64,000 nucleotides of DNA from CAWCTB01 sp963798275 (GCA_963798275.1 CAWCTB010000031.1:1-64000), one strand, 5' to 3'. Positions 26,456-36,545 are shown, numbered from the stretch's first letter. Notes: a model not told the origin generated them from the letters alone. Made by a program: numbers and translations.

Positions 26456-26457
26456 TT

Positions 26458-26682
26458 ATGGCGCGCACACGCAAGAAGACAGAACAAAAGCCGGCCGCCG
26501 CCGCGGGCGCCAAGATCCAGTTGAAGTATGTGCGGTCGGCAATCGCCACACCGCAGAAGCATAGGCTGGTGGTCAAGGGCCTGGGCTTTACGCGGCTCAA
26601 CCAGGTCATCGAGCGGGAAGACACGCCGTCGATCCGCGGCATGGTGGCCAAGGTGCCGCACCTGGTTCACATAGTTGGATAG
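26458..26682 (+). CDS. rpmD: 50S ribosomal protein L30
   Basis: A 74-residue small protein. The L30 core is KIQLKYVRSAIATPQKHRLV with GLGFTRLNQVIEREDTPSIR and GMVAKVPHLVHIV. The first 18 residues (ARTRKKTEQKPAAAAG) are a basic extension beyond the usual 58-60 residues, similar in composition to the tails of L22, L29 and L5. Confidence 0.96.
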   Translation: MARTRKKTEQKPAAAAGAKIQLKYVRSAIATPQKHRLVVKGLGFTRLNQVIEREDTPSIRGMVAKVPHLVHIVG

Positions 26683-26709
26683 TGCTGAGCGATCAGCGCG
26701 TCCGCGGCG

Positions 26710-26733
26710 CTGCCGAGGTTTTGGCCTCGGCAG
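26710..26733 (+). other. Strong hairpin between rpmD and rplO
   Basis: CTGCCGAGG (26710-26718) and CCTCGGCAG (26725-26733) pair perfectly over 9 bp with a six-base loop TTTTGG. AAAGCCC follows, so there is no T-run on the plus strand. It lies about 70 bases before rplO in a polycistronic message; a processing or stability role is possible. Confidence 0.5.
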
Positions 26734-26804
26734 AAAGCCCGAAACAGTTTAATGTTGAGAAGTGACGCGGCGCACCGGGTTCGTCGCGCAGGGTACGGTA
26801 CAAG

Positions 26805-27242
26805 ATGAACCTGAGCAATCTGCGGGCACCCCGCAAAGCGAACGAAAACAAGAAGCGCGTGGGCCGTGGCATGGGTTCGGGCATGGGCAAGACCTCGACC
26901 CGCGGCCACAAGGGCCAGGGATCGCGCAGCGGTTCCAGCCTGATGCGCGGCTTTGAAGGCGGACAGATGCCGCTGCACCGCCGTCTGCCGAAACGCGGCT
27001 TCACCAACATCTTCAAGAAGGATTACGAAGTGGTGAACCTGGAACGGTTGGCGGGCCTGGGGGAGACCGAGATCACCCCCGAATTTCTGCGCAAGGCCGG
27101 GGTGGTCAGCTCGAAGAATTCGCTGGTGAAGGTGTTGGGCGGGGGAGAGTTGTCCACGGCCCTCACGGTTCATGCGCACAAGTTTTCCAAGTCGGCCCAG
27201 GAAAAGATCGAGAAGGCCGGTGGCAAGGTCCAGGTCCTCTAA
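26805..27242 (+). CDS. rplO: 50S ribosomal protein L15
   Basis: A 145-residue late-assembly protein. Marks: MNLSNLRAPRKANENKKRVG, RGMGSGMGKTSTRGHKGQGS, GFEGGQMPLHRRLPKRGFTN and the C-terminal VHAHKFSKSAQEKIEKAGGK. Normal length. It precedes secY as in nearly all bacteria. Confidence 0.98.
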   Translation: MNLSNLRAPRKANENKKRVGRGMGSGMGKTSTRGHKGQGSRSGSSLMRGFEGGQMPLHRRLPKRGFTNIFKKDYEVVNLERLAGLGETEITPEFLRKAGVVSSKNSLVKVLGGGELSTALTVHAHKFSKSAQEKIEKAGGKVQVL

Positions 27243-27270
27243 CTGAGAGGTTTGGGTTGAGGTTTTTGTA

Positions 27271-28656
27271 ATGCTTGAGAAACTGGGCAACATATTTCGG
27301 GTTCCCGACCTGCGCAAGCGCATTCTGTTCACGCTGGGACTGCTGGCGGTGTACCGCCTGGGCGGTCACATTCCAACGCCCGGCATCAACTCTGATGTCC
27401 TGCAGCGCTTCTTCGACACGCAGAGCGGGAGCATGCTGGGGTTCGTAGACCTGTTCAGTGGCGGCCAGCTTCGCCGGATGACGGTTTTCGCGCTGGGCAT
27501 CATGCCCTACATTACCGCCTCCATCATCCTGCAGTTGATGACGGTGGTTTACGAACCGCTGGCCAAGTTGCAGAAGGAAGGCGAACTGGGCCGCAAGAAG
27601 ATCACCCAGTGGACGCGCTACCTCACCCTGCTGCTGAGCGCGGTGCAGTCTCTGGGCATCGCCTACACGCTGCAGAAGCAGCCGGGCTACGTCGTCAATC
27701 CCGGTATCGGCTTCATCCTGATGACCATGCTCACGCTCACTACGGGGAGCGTGTTCGTCATGTGGCTGGGCGAGGAGATCACCGAGCGCGGGGTTGGCAA
27801 CGGCATGTCGTTGCTGATCTTTGCCGGCATTGTAGTCGGTTTGCCCCGGGCGGTCGTCGACCTGTGGGAAAAAGTTCAGACCCAGGCCTGGGGGGCGTTC
27901 ACCGTCCCGGCGATCCTGTTGCTGGTGGTGGTGATGATCGCGGTGGTGGCGTTCATTGTTTTTGTCGAACGCAGCGAGCGCCGCATTCCGGTGCAGTACG
28001 CCAAGCGCGTGGTGGGCCGCAAGATCATGGGCGGGCAGTCCACCCACCTGCCGCTGCGGGTGAACTCCGGCGGCGTGATGCCGGTGATTTTCGCATCCTC
28101 GGTGCTGACGTTGCCGCAAACCCTGGGCAGCTTCTTCAAGGACAATCGTTATTTCGGAAAGATGTTTGAGGCCCTGCGCTGGGGAGAGCCGTTGTACACC
28201 CTGCTGTACGCGGTTGGCATTATTTTCTTCGCTTACTTCTACGTCTCCATTGTCTTCAACCCCAACGAGGTTGCCGACAACATGCGGAAGTACGGCGGCT
28301 TCATTCCGGGTATACGTCCGGGCGCGAGGACGGCGAACTACATCAACGAGATTCTGACGCGCATCACGCTGGTGGGAGCGCTGTACCTGATTCTGATCTC
28401 GATCATTCCGGAATGGATGATCGCCGGCATCCGGCTCAATCACTTGCCCTGGGTAGGTACATTCTTTGAACGGCTGCCTACCTGGGTCACGAACGGTTTG
28501 AACGTCAACTTCTACTTTGGCGGCACGTCGCTGCTGATCGTGGTGGGCGTGGCCATGGATACGGTCAACCAGATCGAGTCGCAGTTGATCATGCGCCATT
28601 ACGAGGGCTTCACCCCGCGCAGCGGACGGGTCCGCGGCCGTCGAGCAACGTGGTAA
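27271..28656 (+). CDS. secY: Protein translocase subunit SecY
   Basis: A 461-residue inner-membrane channel subunit with about ten transmembrane helices. The N-terminal PDLRKRILFTLGLLAVYRLG and GGHIPTPGI, the helix 2 region ALGIMPYITASIILQLMTVV, RRIPVQYAKR, LPLRVNSGGVMPVIFAS and FNPNEVADNMRKYGGFIPGI are all family signatures. It works with SecE and SecG, which are not in this window. Confidence 0.98.
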   Translation: MLEKLGNIFRVPDLRKRILFTLGLLAVYRLGGHIPTPGINSDVLQRFFDTQSGSMLGFVDLFSGGQLRRMTVFALGIMPYITASIILQLMTVVYEPLAKLQKEGELGRKKITQWTRYLTLLLSAVQSLGIAYTLQKQPGYVVNPGIGFILMTMLTLTTGSVFVMWLGEEITERGVGNGMSLLIFAGIVVGLPRAVVDLWEKVQTQAWGAFTVPAILLLVVVMIAVVAFIVFVERSERRIPVQYAKRVVGRKIMGGQSTHLPLRVNSGGVMPVIFASSVLTLPQTLGSFFKDNRYFGKMFEALRWGEPLYTLLYAVGIIFFAYFYVSIVFNPNEVADNMRKYGGFIPGIRPGARTANYINEILTRITLVGALYLILISIIPEWMIAGIRLNHLPWVGTFFERLPTWVTNGLNVNFYFGGTSLLIVVGVAMDTVNQIESQLIMRHYEGFTPRSGRVRGRRATW

Positions 28657-28792
28657 GTGCGGGTGGGATTCCGGCGTCTCGGGGCGATGCCGGGGCGAAC
28701 CCGGATTCCGCAGTGCAAGGGAGCTACCGGGCGGCTCCAGCCCGCGGTTGGCGGGCAGAACGGGCTGCGCGTAAGGGCTCGTAGGGGCGAAC

Positions 28793-29533
28793 ATGAACGC
28801 ACCTTCTTTCTCGACGTTGGGCGTCATGGCGAATGAAAGCGTAGTGGGTCCTGTGATCCTGTTGGGACCGCCGGGCGCCGGTAAGGGAACGCAAGCGAAG
28901 CTGATCGCCAGCACGTTTGGCATCCCGCAGATCTCCACCGGGGACCTGTTGCGGGAGCACGTGAAGCGGCAGACGCCGCTGGGTAATGCCGCAAAATCGA
29001 TTATCGAACGCGGCGAACTGGTACCGGATGAGCTGGTGATGAACATGGTGGCGGACCGGCTGCACGAAGCCGATTGTGTCCGCGGGTTTATTTTGGACGG
29101 CTTTCCGAGGACAGTTCGGCAGGCCGAATGGCTGGATGAATTCCTGAAAAAGGAGCGGTCGGGCAGGGACGCAGTGGCGCAGGCAGCTTGCGCGCCTCCG
29201 GTTGTGATTCGGTTAATTGTTGAGTATAATCGACTACTGCAACGGATTGCCGGGCGTCGTACTTGTCCTTCCTGCGGACGGATCTACAACGTATATCTCC
29301 AGCCCCCCAAAGTTGAAGGCATCTGTGACCTTGATGGCGCGCCCTTGATTGGCCGCCCAGATGATCGGGAAGAGGTTGTCGCGGAGCGACTTAGGGCCTA
29401 CGAGCGGCAGACGTTGCCGCTGGTCGATTATTACGCCGCCAAGGGCCGGTTAGTAGAAGTGAACGGCGACCAACCGGTGGAAGCGGTCACGTCCCAGGCG
29501 TTTAGTGCGATTGAGAATGTCCATCGTTTGTAA
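28793..29533 (+). CDS. adk: Adenylate kinase, long zinc-lid form
   Basis: Reversible phosphoryl transfer between ATP and AMP. About 246 residues from ATG 28793; ATG 28826 would remove 11 non-conserved residues. P-loop GPPGAGKGTQ, AMP site STGDLLREHVKRQTPLG, FILDGFPRTVRQAEWLD, and a lid with CPSCGRIYN and CDLDGAPL, that is C-x2-C and C-x2-D zinc ligands. An insert near residues 118-133 (SGRDAVAQAACAPP) is longer than usual. Its 3' end overlaps map by 17 bases. Confidence 0.96.
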   Translation: MNAPSFSTLGVMANESVVGPVILLGPPGAGKGTQAKLIASTFGIPQISTGDLLREHVKRQTPLGNAAKSIIERGELVPDELVMNMVADRLHEADCVRGFILDGFPRTVRQAEWLDEFLKKERSGRDAVAQAACAPPVVIRLIVEYNRLLQRIAGRRTCPSCGRIYNVYLQPPKVEGICDLDGAPLIGRPDDREEVVAERLRAYERQTLPLVDYYAAKGRLVEVNGDQPVEAVTSQAFSAIENVHRL

Positions 29534-30269
29534 GTCGTCCGCGGAAATTGAAAAGATGCGTCGCAGCGGACGCATCGTCCGCCAGGTGCTGGAGGCTGTG
29601 AGGGAAGCGGTAGCTCCCGGAGTTTCCACCATGGACCTGGAGCGGGTGGCGGAGAGCAAGATCCGGGAGTTGGGCGCGAAGCCGGCATTCAAAGGGTATT
29701 ACGACTATCCCTGCGTGCTGTGCACCTCGGTGAACGACGAGATCGTTCACGGCATTCCGTCGGAGAAGCGGATGCTGCAGCAGGGGGACATTGTCTCGAT
29801 CGACTGCGGCGTGGTGCTCGACGGCTACTACGGCGATGCGGCGATTACGGTTCCGGTGGGCAAGGAAGTGAGCCCGGAGTTGCAAAAGCTGCTGGATGTT
29901 ACCCGCGAATCGCTGCAGCGCGGCATTTCGGCGGCGCAGATTGGCAACACCGTGGGCGACGTTGGCGCAGCCGTGCAGCACCTGGTCGAGGCCAACGGCT
30001 TCAGCGTGGTGCGTGAGTTTGTGGGCCACGGTATCGGCACCAAGTTGCACGAGGAGCCCCAGGTTCCGAATTATGGAACGCCCGGGCATGGTCCAAGATT
30101 GCGCGACGGCATGGTGCTGGCCATCGAACCGATGGTGAACGCAGGGCGTCCGGGGACCCGGGTGCTAGACGACAAGTGGACCGCAGTGACCGAAGACGGC
30201 AGCTATAGCGCCCACTTCGAACACTGCGTGGCCGTCACCAAGAACGGACCGGTCATCTTGACCGAGTAG
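29517..30269 (+). CDS. map: Methionine aminopeptidase, type I
   Basis: Removes initiator Met from new proteins; about 250 residues from ATG 29517 inside the end of adk. The five metal ligands are visible: Asp in VSIDCGVVLDGYYGD (two Asp), His in EFVGHGIG, Glu in LAIEPMVNAG and Glu in SAHFEHCVAVTK. The N-terminal KSSAEIEKMRRSGRIVRQVL and CTSVNDEIVHGIP are typical. The adk-map-infA order is standard in spc/alpha clusters. Confidence 0.97.
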   Translation: MSIVCKSSAEIEKMRRSGRIVRQVLEAVREAVAPGVSTMDLERVAESKIRELGAKPAFKGYYDYPCVLCTSVNDEIVHGIPSEKRMLQQGDIVSIDCGVVLDGYYGDAAITVPVGKEVSPELQKLLDVTRESLQRGISAAQIGNTVGDVGAAVQHLVEANGFSVVREFVGHGIGTKLHEEPQVPNYGTPGHGPRLRDGMVLAIEPMVNAGRPGTRVLDDKWTAVTEDGSYSAHFEHCVAVTKNGPVILTE

Positions 30270-30360
30270 GATCGGGCGCAAGCCTTCGGGCGGGCGCACG
30301 GGAAGTAAGGGCATAGCACGTCCCAAGGGGCGATACGAGGGAATTTGGATTTGGGGTTGA

Positions 30361-30579
30361 ATGAGTAAGGAAGACGCGATTGAAGTTATGGCGGTGGTGG
30401 TCGAGCCGCTGCCCAATGCCATGTTTCGGGTCGAGTTAGAGAACAAGCATCAGGTGCTGGCGCATGTGTCCGGCAAGATGCGCAAGAACTTCATCCGCAT
30501 TCTGCCCGGCGACCGGGTGGCGGTGGAGCTTTCGCCCTACGACCTTACCCGAGGCCGCATCGTTTACCGGTACAAATAG
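30361..30579 (+). CDS. infA: Translation initiation factor IF-1
   Basis: A 72-residue OB-fold protein that blocks the A site during initiation. Marks: SKEDAIEVMAVVVEPLPNAM, FRVELENKHQVLAHVSGKMR and KNFIRILPGDRVAVELSPYD, ending RGRIVYRYK. Length and sequence are standard, so it can be called with high certainty. Confidence 0.98.
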   Translation: MSKEDAIEVMAVVVEPLPNAMFRVELENKHQVLAHVSGKMRKNFIRILPGDRVAVELSPYDLTRGRIVYRYK

Positions 30580-30655
30580 TGCTGTTGCCGGGTGTGCGTC
30601 CGGCCACGCTATTTCAGGCACAGCAAGGGAAATTTAAGGGAAAGTACACGTCATC

Positions 30656-30769
30656 ATGAAGGTTCGGGCATCGGTTAAGAAGATTTGCGACAAGTGCAAG
30701 GTGATTCGCCGTCACGGTGTGGTACGCGTGATCTGCGAAAACTCGAAGCACAAGCAGCGGCAAGGATAA
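30656..30769 (+). CDS. rpmJ: 50S ribosomal protein L36 (zinc form)
   Basis: A 37-residue gene. ATG 30656 gives MKVRASVKKICDKCKVIRR and ends HKQRQG before TAA at 30767. Zinc ligands C11, C14, C27 and H32 are all present, so it is the C+ form. It lies between infA and rpsM as in most bacteria. Confidence 0.97.
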   Translation: MKVRASVKKICDKCKVIRRHGVVRVICENSKHKQRQG

Positions 30770-30849
30770 CAACACCTGCTGGGCGCGGACCGCGCCGGCG
30801 GATAAAGCCGCGAAGCTGGATCAGGCGGCGAAAGAGTTCGGGAGCAACT

Positions 30850-31236
30850 ATGGCACGTATTGCAGGCGTGGATCTTCCGCGCAACAAACATGTGAAGATC
30901 GCTCTTACCTACATCTTCGGTATCGGCAATTCGCGGTCGGCCAGCATTCTCGGTTCGGCCAACGTGGAACCGACCAAGAAGGTCAGCGATCTCAATGAAG
31001 ACGAAGTGAACCGCATCCGTCAGGTGATCGAGCAGGAAGGCAACGTCGAAGGCGACCTTCGCAAAGACGTCTCGATGCACATTAAGCGGCTCATCGAGAT
31101 CGGTTCCTACCGTGGGTATCGTCATCGCCGCAGCCTACCGGTTCGCGGGCAGCGCACCCACACCAACGCCCGCACCCGCAAGGGTCCGCGCAAGGGCACG
31201 GTAGCCAACAAGAAGAAAGCGACTGGGAAGACATAA
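30850..31236 (+). CDS. rpsM: 30S ribosomal protein S13
   Basis: A 128-residue protein of the 30S head contacting P-site tRNA and L5. ATG 30850, preceded by GGAG, gives MARIAGVDLPRNKHVKIALT. Also present: YIFGIGNSRSASIL, a helix-two-turn-helix region, RLIEIGSYRGYRHRRSLPVR and GQRTHTNARTRKGPRKGT. It ends 3 bases before rpsK. Confidence 0.98.
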   Translation: MARIAGVDLPRNKHVKIALTYIFGIGNSRSASILGSANVEPTKKVSDLNEDEVNRIRQVIEQEGNVEGDLRKDVSMHIKRLIEIGSYRGYRHRRSLPVRGQRTHTNARTRKGPRKGTVANKKKATGKT

Positions 31237-31239
31237 TCC

Positions 31240-31662
31240 ATGGCGAAACCAGCGGGATCCGCCGGAGCGGACAAAAAGGGAAAGAACAAGAAGTTCAAGA
31301 AGAAGGAGCGCAAGCACGTTCCCCACGGCGTGGTGCACGTGCAGGCGTCCTTCAACAACACGATCGTCACCATTTCCGACCCGAACGGGAACACGGTTTC
31401 GTGGAAGAGTTCGGGATCGCTGGGCTTCCGCGGCTCCCGCAAGGGAACGCCGTTTGCCGCGCAGCAGGCGGCGATGAATGCGGCCAACATGGCGCGCGAT
31501 CACGGCATGCGCAGCGTCGAGGTGCGGGTCAGCGGGCCGGGTTCGGGCCGTGAATCGGCAGTGCGTGCGTTGGCTGCCGCCGGACTGGATGTGCGTTCGA
31601 TTCGGGACGTAACGCCGGTGCCGCATAATGGCTGCCGTCCGCCGAAGCGGCGCCGCGTGTAA
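31240..31662 (+). CDS. rpsK: 30S ribosomal protein S11
   Basis: A 140-residue platform protein. After a Lys-rich first 28 residues, the core includes VVHVQASFNNTIVTISDPNG, GSLGFRGSRKGTPFAAQQAA and VSGPGSGRESAVRALAAAGL. The C-terminal TPVPHNGCRPPKRRRV is conserved. Full length. Confidence 0.98.
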   Translation: MAKPAGSAGADKKGKNKKFKKKERKHVPHGVVHVQASFNNTIVTISDPNGNTVSWKSSGSLGFRGSRKGTPFAAQQAAMNAANMARDHGMRSVEVRVSGPGSGRESAVRALAAAGLDVRSIRDVTPVPHNGCRPPKRRRV

Positions 31663-31778
31663 GAGCAGTGGATGTGGTTAGTGGAGAGTGGATAGGAAAG
31701 TCAACTGATCCACGGCAGCTCCGGATTGGAGCAAGCTTCGCTGAATCACTCACCACTGACCACTGGTTACTATCCACT
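31662..31778. repeat. Inverted pair of GTGGATAGTGG-type repeats (rpsK-rpsD gap)
   Basis: CAGTGGATGTGGTTAGTGGA with GAGTGGATAGG (31662-31696) faces inverted CACTCACCACTGACCACTGG plus TTACTATCCAC (31745-31778), about 48 bases apart. It is the same layout as at 22917-23055. The remaining 90 bases to rpsD hold only its ribosome-binding site. Confidence 0.7.
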
Positions 31779-31868
31779 TTTTTCGATCGGGAAGAAAGGA
31801 CGGCCAAGTCCTGTAAACCGATCCATAACCGGGTAAGCCGCCAAGGCTGGTCCCGCTAGGAGAATAAC

Positions 31869-32498
31869 TTGGCACGGTACAAAGACGCAGTGTGTCGGCT
31901 TTGCCGCCGCGAGGGCATGAAACTGTTCCTCAAAGGCGCAAAGTGCTTCACCGATAAATGTCCCATCGAGAAACGGAACTTCGCTCCCGGCCAGCACGGC
32001 AAGGACCGCAAGGCAAAGATCGTCGGCTACGGCCTGCAACTGCGCGAGAAGCAGAAGGCGAAGCGCATTTACTTCACCCAGGAAGGCCAGTTCCGCAATT
32101 ACTTTGAGAAGGCCGCCCGCAGTAAGGGTGTCACTGGCGAGCTGCTGCTCCAGCAACTGGAGCGGCGGCTGGACAACGTGGTGTATCGCCTCGGCTTCGC
32201 CGTAGCGCGACGCCAGGCCCGGCAGTTGGTGCGTCACGGGCACGTGAACGTCAACGGGCGCAGGGTCAACATCCCATCGTTCCAGGTCAGCGCCGGGGAC
32301 GAGATCGCGGTGCGGGAGAAGAGCAACAAGCTCGTGGTGGTGGAAGGCGCGAAGGAGTTCGCCAGCCACCAGGCGCCCCCGAGCTGGCTGGAAGTCGATC
32401 GCGATGCGTACAAGGGACGCGTGGTTTCGTTGCCCAAGCGCGAAGACATCCAACTGCCGGTCAACGAGCAGTTGATCGTGGAACTGTACAGCAAGTAA
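31869..32498 (+). CDS. rpsD: 30S ribosomal protein S4 (zinc form)
   Basis: A 209-residue primary assembly protein starting at TTG 31869, with AGGAG at 31858-31862. The N-terminal zinc ligands C9, C12, C26 and C31 are present, so it is the C+ form. Marks: CPIEKRNFAPGQHGKDRKAK, the S4 RNA-binding domain LDNVVYRLGFAVARRQARQL and VRHGHVNVNGRRVNIPSFQV. In other bacteria S4 represses the alpha operon. Confidence 0.97.
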   Translation: MARYKDAVCRLCRREGMKLFLKGAKCFTDKCPIEKRNFAPGQHGKDRKAKIVGYGLQLREKQKAKRIYFTQEGQFRNYFEKAARSKGVTGELLLQQLERRLDNVVYRLGFAVARRQARQLVRHGHVNVNGRRVNIPSFQVSAGDEIAVREKSNKLVVVEGAKEFASHQAPPSWLEVDRDAYKGRVVSLPKREDIQLPVNEQLIVELYSK

Positions 32499-32621
32499 TC
32501 ACTGGAGACAGGCGGCGTCCTGGTGGCGCCGCGTTGCTTAACATCTTCGAGCCAAATCAGCCGGAGTGGGCTCCCTGGAGTTTCACCCGCGCAGCACGGC
32601 CGAACAGAAGAGGAGTCACCC

Positions 32622-33677
<1,056 letters not shown>

Positions 33678-33753
33678 AAGGGTACGGCCTCGGGTCGCGC
33701 CTGAGTTTACCGCGGCCAAGCCGCGACATCAGCAAGTTTGAAGGATCACGGAA

Positions 33754-34257
33754 ATGCGTCATCAAAGAGCAGGATGGAAGTTAGGACGGAACACCGAGCA
33801 CCGCCGCGCGCTGCTGCGCAACCTGGTGACCTCGTTGATTGTGGAAGAGCGCATTGAGACCACGCTTACCAAGGCGAAGGCAATGCGTCCTCACGTGGAA
33901 AAGATGATCACCCTGGGCAAGCGGGGCGATCTGGCGGCGCGCCGCCAGGCTGCAGCTTACCTCATGACGCGCGAGGCCGTGAAAAAATTGTTCGACACCA
34001 TCTCGCCGCGTTACGGCGACCGCAACGGCGGTTACCTGCGCATCGTTCATGGCGGTTTCCGCCAGGGCGACGGCGGTGACATCGCCTTCGTCGAGTTGCT
34101 GGGCAGCGAGAAGACGATCGACGAGAAGCGCCAGAAGCGGGCCGAGATGCGCGCCAAGCGCGCCGAAGAAAATCGCAAAGCGATGGAAGCGGCGCAGGCC
34201 GAGGCGCAAGCGACCGCTGAACCCGGCGGTGAAAAGGCCGAAGAGGAAAACAAGTAG
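33754..34257 (+). CDS. rplQ: 50S ribosomal protein L17 with charged tail
   Basis: A 167-residue protein. The core (1-120) has MRHQRAGWKLGRNTEHRRAL, LLRNLVTSLIVEERIETTLT, KAKAMRPHVEKMITLGKRGD and GGYLRIVHGGFRQGDGGDIA. The last 45 residues are an Arg/Glu/Ala-rich coiled segment (KRAEMRAKRAEENRKAMEAA) not seen in short homologues. It is the last gene of the cluster and is followed by a terminator. Confidence 0.98.
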   Translation: MRHQRAGWKLGRNTEHRRALLRNLVTSLIVEERIETTLTKAKAMRPHVEKMITLGKRGDLAARRQAAAYLMTREAVKKLFDTISPRYGDRNGGYLRIVHGGFRQGDGGDIAFVELLGSEKTIDEKRQKRAEMRAKRAEENRKAMEAAQAEAQATAEPGGEKAEEENK

Positions 34258-34294
34258 TTTCCGCTTCAAGCCCGCTTCTGCCAATCAAACCTCA

Positions 34295-34324
34295 ACGCAT
34301 CCGTTCGCGGGTGCGTTTCTTTTT
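34295..34324 (+). terminator. Intrinsic terminator of the ribosomal cluster
   Basis: ACGCATCC (34295-34302), loop GTTCGC, GGGTGCGT (34309-34316), then TTCTTTTT. The stem has one G-U type mismatch. It lies 37 bases after the rplQ stop and separates the cluster from the convergent vanZ-like gene. Confidence 0.85.
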
Positions 34325-34367
34325 GTGCTCACTCCGCGCGGAGAATTTGCCGGACGCGATGTGCCGG

Positions 34368-34886
34368 CTATCGGGTCAGCGTCAGTTCGGAGTTCACCAG
34401 ATGAGGGGGCTGACGGCGAAAGCTCCAAAGCGAGAAAAGATAGATGCAACCCTGCGCGACCAGGGCGCCGGTCGAGTCGAGCAGCACGTCCTGCCAGCGT
34501 CCCGTGCGCGAAGGCAGAAAAGTCTGGTGAAACTCGTCGGCGGAGGCCGTGACTACCGTGAGCAGCATCGCGACCAGCGACCACTCGATCTGCCATAGGT
34601 CGCGGAAGTAGCTCTTCCACGGGCGCTTGAGCAGAGGACGCAGCCGGTCGCGATAGGTGTTGCGGAACGCGAAGAAGGCCAGGATGCTGAGCGTCGCGTA
34701 ACCGAGGAAGTGTCCCGACTTCCTGAGGACGTGATTGAATTCCTCCAAAACGCTGTAATCCACTTTGATGTGGAGGTATCGCAGAGTGAGATACAGGAGT
34801 CCGAAGGTATTCCTGGCTGACCCGTAATCCGTCGATTCCAGGAAGATGACGCCAATCCAGCCGGCGACCGGCCACCAATGGCGCAC
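34368..34886 (-). CDS. VanZ-family membrane protein
   Basis: A 172-residue inner-membrane protein with three to four hydrophobic segments (VAGWIGVIFLES near the N-terminus, GYATLSILAFFAF, WSLVAMLLTVVTAS, GALVAQGCIYLFSL). The VanZ pattern is seen: KSGHFLGYATLS in the middle and ADEFHQTFLPSRTGRWQDVL near the end, with conserved D-E-x-x-Q-x-F and R-x-x-x-x-x-D-V. The start is GTG 34884-34886 and somewhat uncertain. Homologues near VanA operons raise teicoplanin resistance; elsewhere the function is unknown. Confidence 0.85.
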   Translation of the reverse strand: MRHWWPVAGWIGVIFLESTDYGSARNTFGLLYLTLRYLHIKVDYSVLEEFNHVLRKSGHFLGYATLSILAFFAFRNTYRDRLRPLLKRPWKSYFRDLWQIEWSLVAMLLTVVTASADEFHQTFLPSRTGRWQDVLLDSTGALVAQGCIYLFSLWSFRRQPPHLVNSELTLTR

Positions 34887-34977
34887 AAACGTGCGGTAGG
34901 ACGGGACTCAGCAAACGCAGGCACTCCCAACCGCCGGTGCAGCGGCAATCGACACGCTCGGGGCTTGCGCGGCAGGA

Positions 34978-36486
34978 CTACTCGACACGATAGTTTGGCG
35001 CCTCGCGCGTGATCATGACGTCGTGGACATGGCTTTCGCGCAGTCCTGCGCCGCTGATGCGAACAAACTTTGCCTTCTGCTGCAGCTCGGCAATGCTGGA
35101 GCAGCCAACGTAGCCCATGCCGCTCTTCACGCCTCCGACCAGTTGATAGACGATCATGCCGGCGGTGCCGCGATAAGGCACGCGTCCCTCGATGCCTTCC
35201 GGCACCAGCTTGGCCAGGCGGTTCCCGTCGCCGCCCTCTTCCTGGATGACGGGCATCGAAGAGTCCATGTCGGTGGTCTGGAAGTAACGTTCGCTGGAGC
35301 CCTGCGCCATGGCGGCCAGCGAACCCATTCCGCGGTAGGCCTTAAAGGACCGGCCCTGGTACAAGATGGTTTCGCCTGGACTTTCTTCCGTACCGGCGAA
35401 CAACGAGCCAATCATCACGCAGCTCGCGCCGGCGGCAATGGCCTTGGTGACGTCTCCCGAATACTTGATGCCGCCGTCGGCGATAACCGGGATGTCGGAA
35501 TCACGGGTTGCGCGGGCCGCTTCGGCAATCGCAGTAATCTGCGGCACGCCCGCGCCGGTGACAATTCGAGTAGTGCAGATCGAACCTGGACCAATGCCGA
35601 CCTTGATGGCGTCGGCGCCGGCGCGGGCCAGCTCGCAGGCCCCTTCAAAGGTGCCGATGTTGCCGGCGATGAGATCAACTTCCGGAAACATCGCCTTCAC
35701 CTGCTTGATGGCGTCGATCACTCGGGTTGAGTGGCCGTGCGCACTGTCGATCGCCAACAGATCTGCCTTGGCTTTGACCATTTCCTGGGCGCGCTCCAGG
35801 AAGTCGCCGGTTGCGCCGATCGCTGCGCCCACGCGCAAGCGGCCTTGCGGGTCCTTGGCGGCGTTGGGATACTTCAGGCGTTTCTGGATGTCCTTAACCG
35901 TAATCAGGCCCTTGAGGTGGTACTGGTCATCGACCACCAGCAGCTTCTCAACCCGGTGCTGGTGCAGGATCGCTTCCGCTTCCGTCAGCGTTGTCCCTAC
36001 GGGAACCGTGATCAGGTTCTCCTTGGTCATCACTTCGCTGATGGGAATGTCGGTGCGAGTTTCGAAGCGGAGATCGCGATTGGTGAGGATGCCGACAAGC
36101 TTCTTGTCCTTGGTGATCGGAACGCCCGAGATGCGGTAGTGGCGCATCACCTCCAGCGCCTCGGAGATGTTGGCTTCCGGGGACATGGTAATCGGATCGA
36201 CGATCATGCCACTCTCGGACCGCTTCACTTTGTCCACCTCGCTGGCCTGCTGCTCCACGGTCAGGTTGCGGTGGATGATGCCGAGTCCTCCCTGTTGCGC
36301 CATGGCGATGGCCATCCGCGACTCGGTTACGGTGTCCATGGCGGCGCTGATCAGCGGGATATTGAGGTTGATGTTGCGGGTCAGGCGTGTGGAGGTATCT
36401 ACTGTCGCCGGAACCACATCCGACTTAGCAGGCAGCAGCAACACGTCATCGAAGGTAAGCGCCTCAGGTACCGGGAAATGGATCAT
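34978..36486 (-). CDS. guaB: IMP dehydrogenase
   Basis: Oxidises IMP to XMP with NAD, the committed step to GMP; 502 residues. The barrel begins with ALTFDDVLLLPAKSDVVP. A CBS pair is inserted at about 95-200 (RHYRISGVPITKDKKLVGIL and the second HRVEKLLVVDDQYHLKGLIT). The catalytic Cys is in GIGPGSICTTRIVTGAGVPQ. The flap region and GGVKSGMGYVG follow. It has its own promoter upstream at 36517-36545, so it is probably expressed alone or with the vanZ-like gene. Confidence 0.98.
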   Translation of the reverse strand: MIHFPVPEALTFDDVLLLPAKSDVVPATVDTSTRLTRNINLNIPLISAAMDTVTESRMAIAMAQQGGLGIIHRNLTVEQQASEVDKVKRSESGMIVDPITMSPEANISEALEVMRHYRISGVPITKDKKLVGILTNRDLRFETRTDIPISEVMTKENLITVPVGTTLTEAEAILHQHRVEKLLVVDDQYHLKGLITVKDIQKRLKYPNAAKDPQGRLRVGAAIGATGDFLERAQEMVKAKADLLAIDSAHGHSTRVIDAIKQVKAMFPEVDLIAGNIGTFEGACELARAGADAIKVGIGPGSICTTRIVTGAGVPQITAIAEAARATRDSDIPVIADGGIKYSGDVTKAIAAGASCVMIGSLFAGTEESPGETILYQGRSFKAYRGMGSLAAMAQGSSERYFQTTDMDSSMPVIQEEGGDGNRLAKLVPEGIEGRVPYRGTAGMIVYQLVGGVKSGMGYVGCSSIAELQQKAKFVRISGAGLRESHVHDVMITREAPNYRVE

Positions 36487-36516
36487 GATGGTCAGCCCGC
36501 GGAAGGGTAAACGTTC

Positions 36517-36545
36517 ATTGTAGAGACGCCGCCACAGTTAGGCAA
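36517..36545 (-). promoter_or_regulatory. Sigma-70-like promoter of guaB
   Basis: Read on the minus strand: TTGCCT, 17-base spacer, TACAAT. The -10 box (36517-36522) is about 30 bases from the guaB ATG, so the leader would be only about 24 bases, too short for a riboswitch. Confidence 0.7.

Noticed and set aside
27163..29046. A 627-codon minus-strand frame under secY and adk
   Set aside because: Shadow of secY and adk; no signal peptide, helices or motif.
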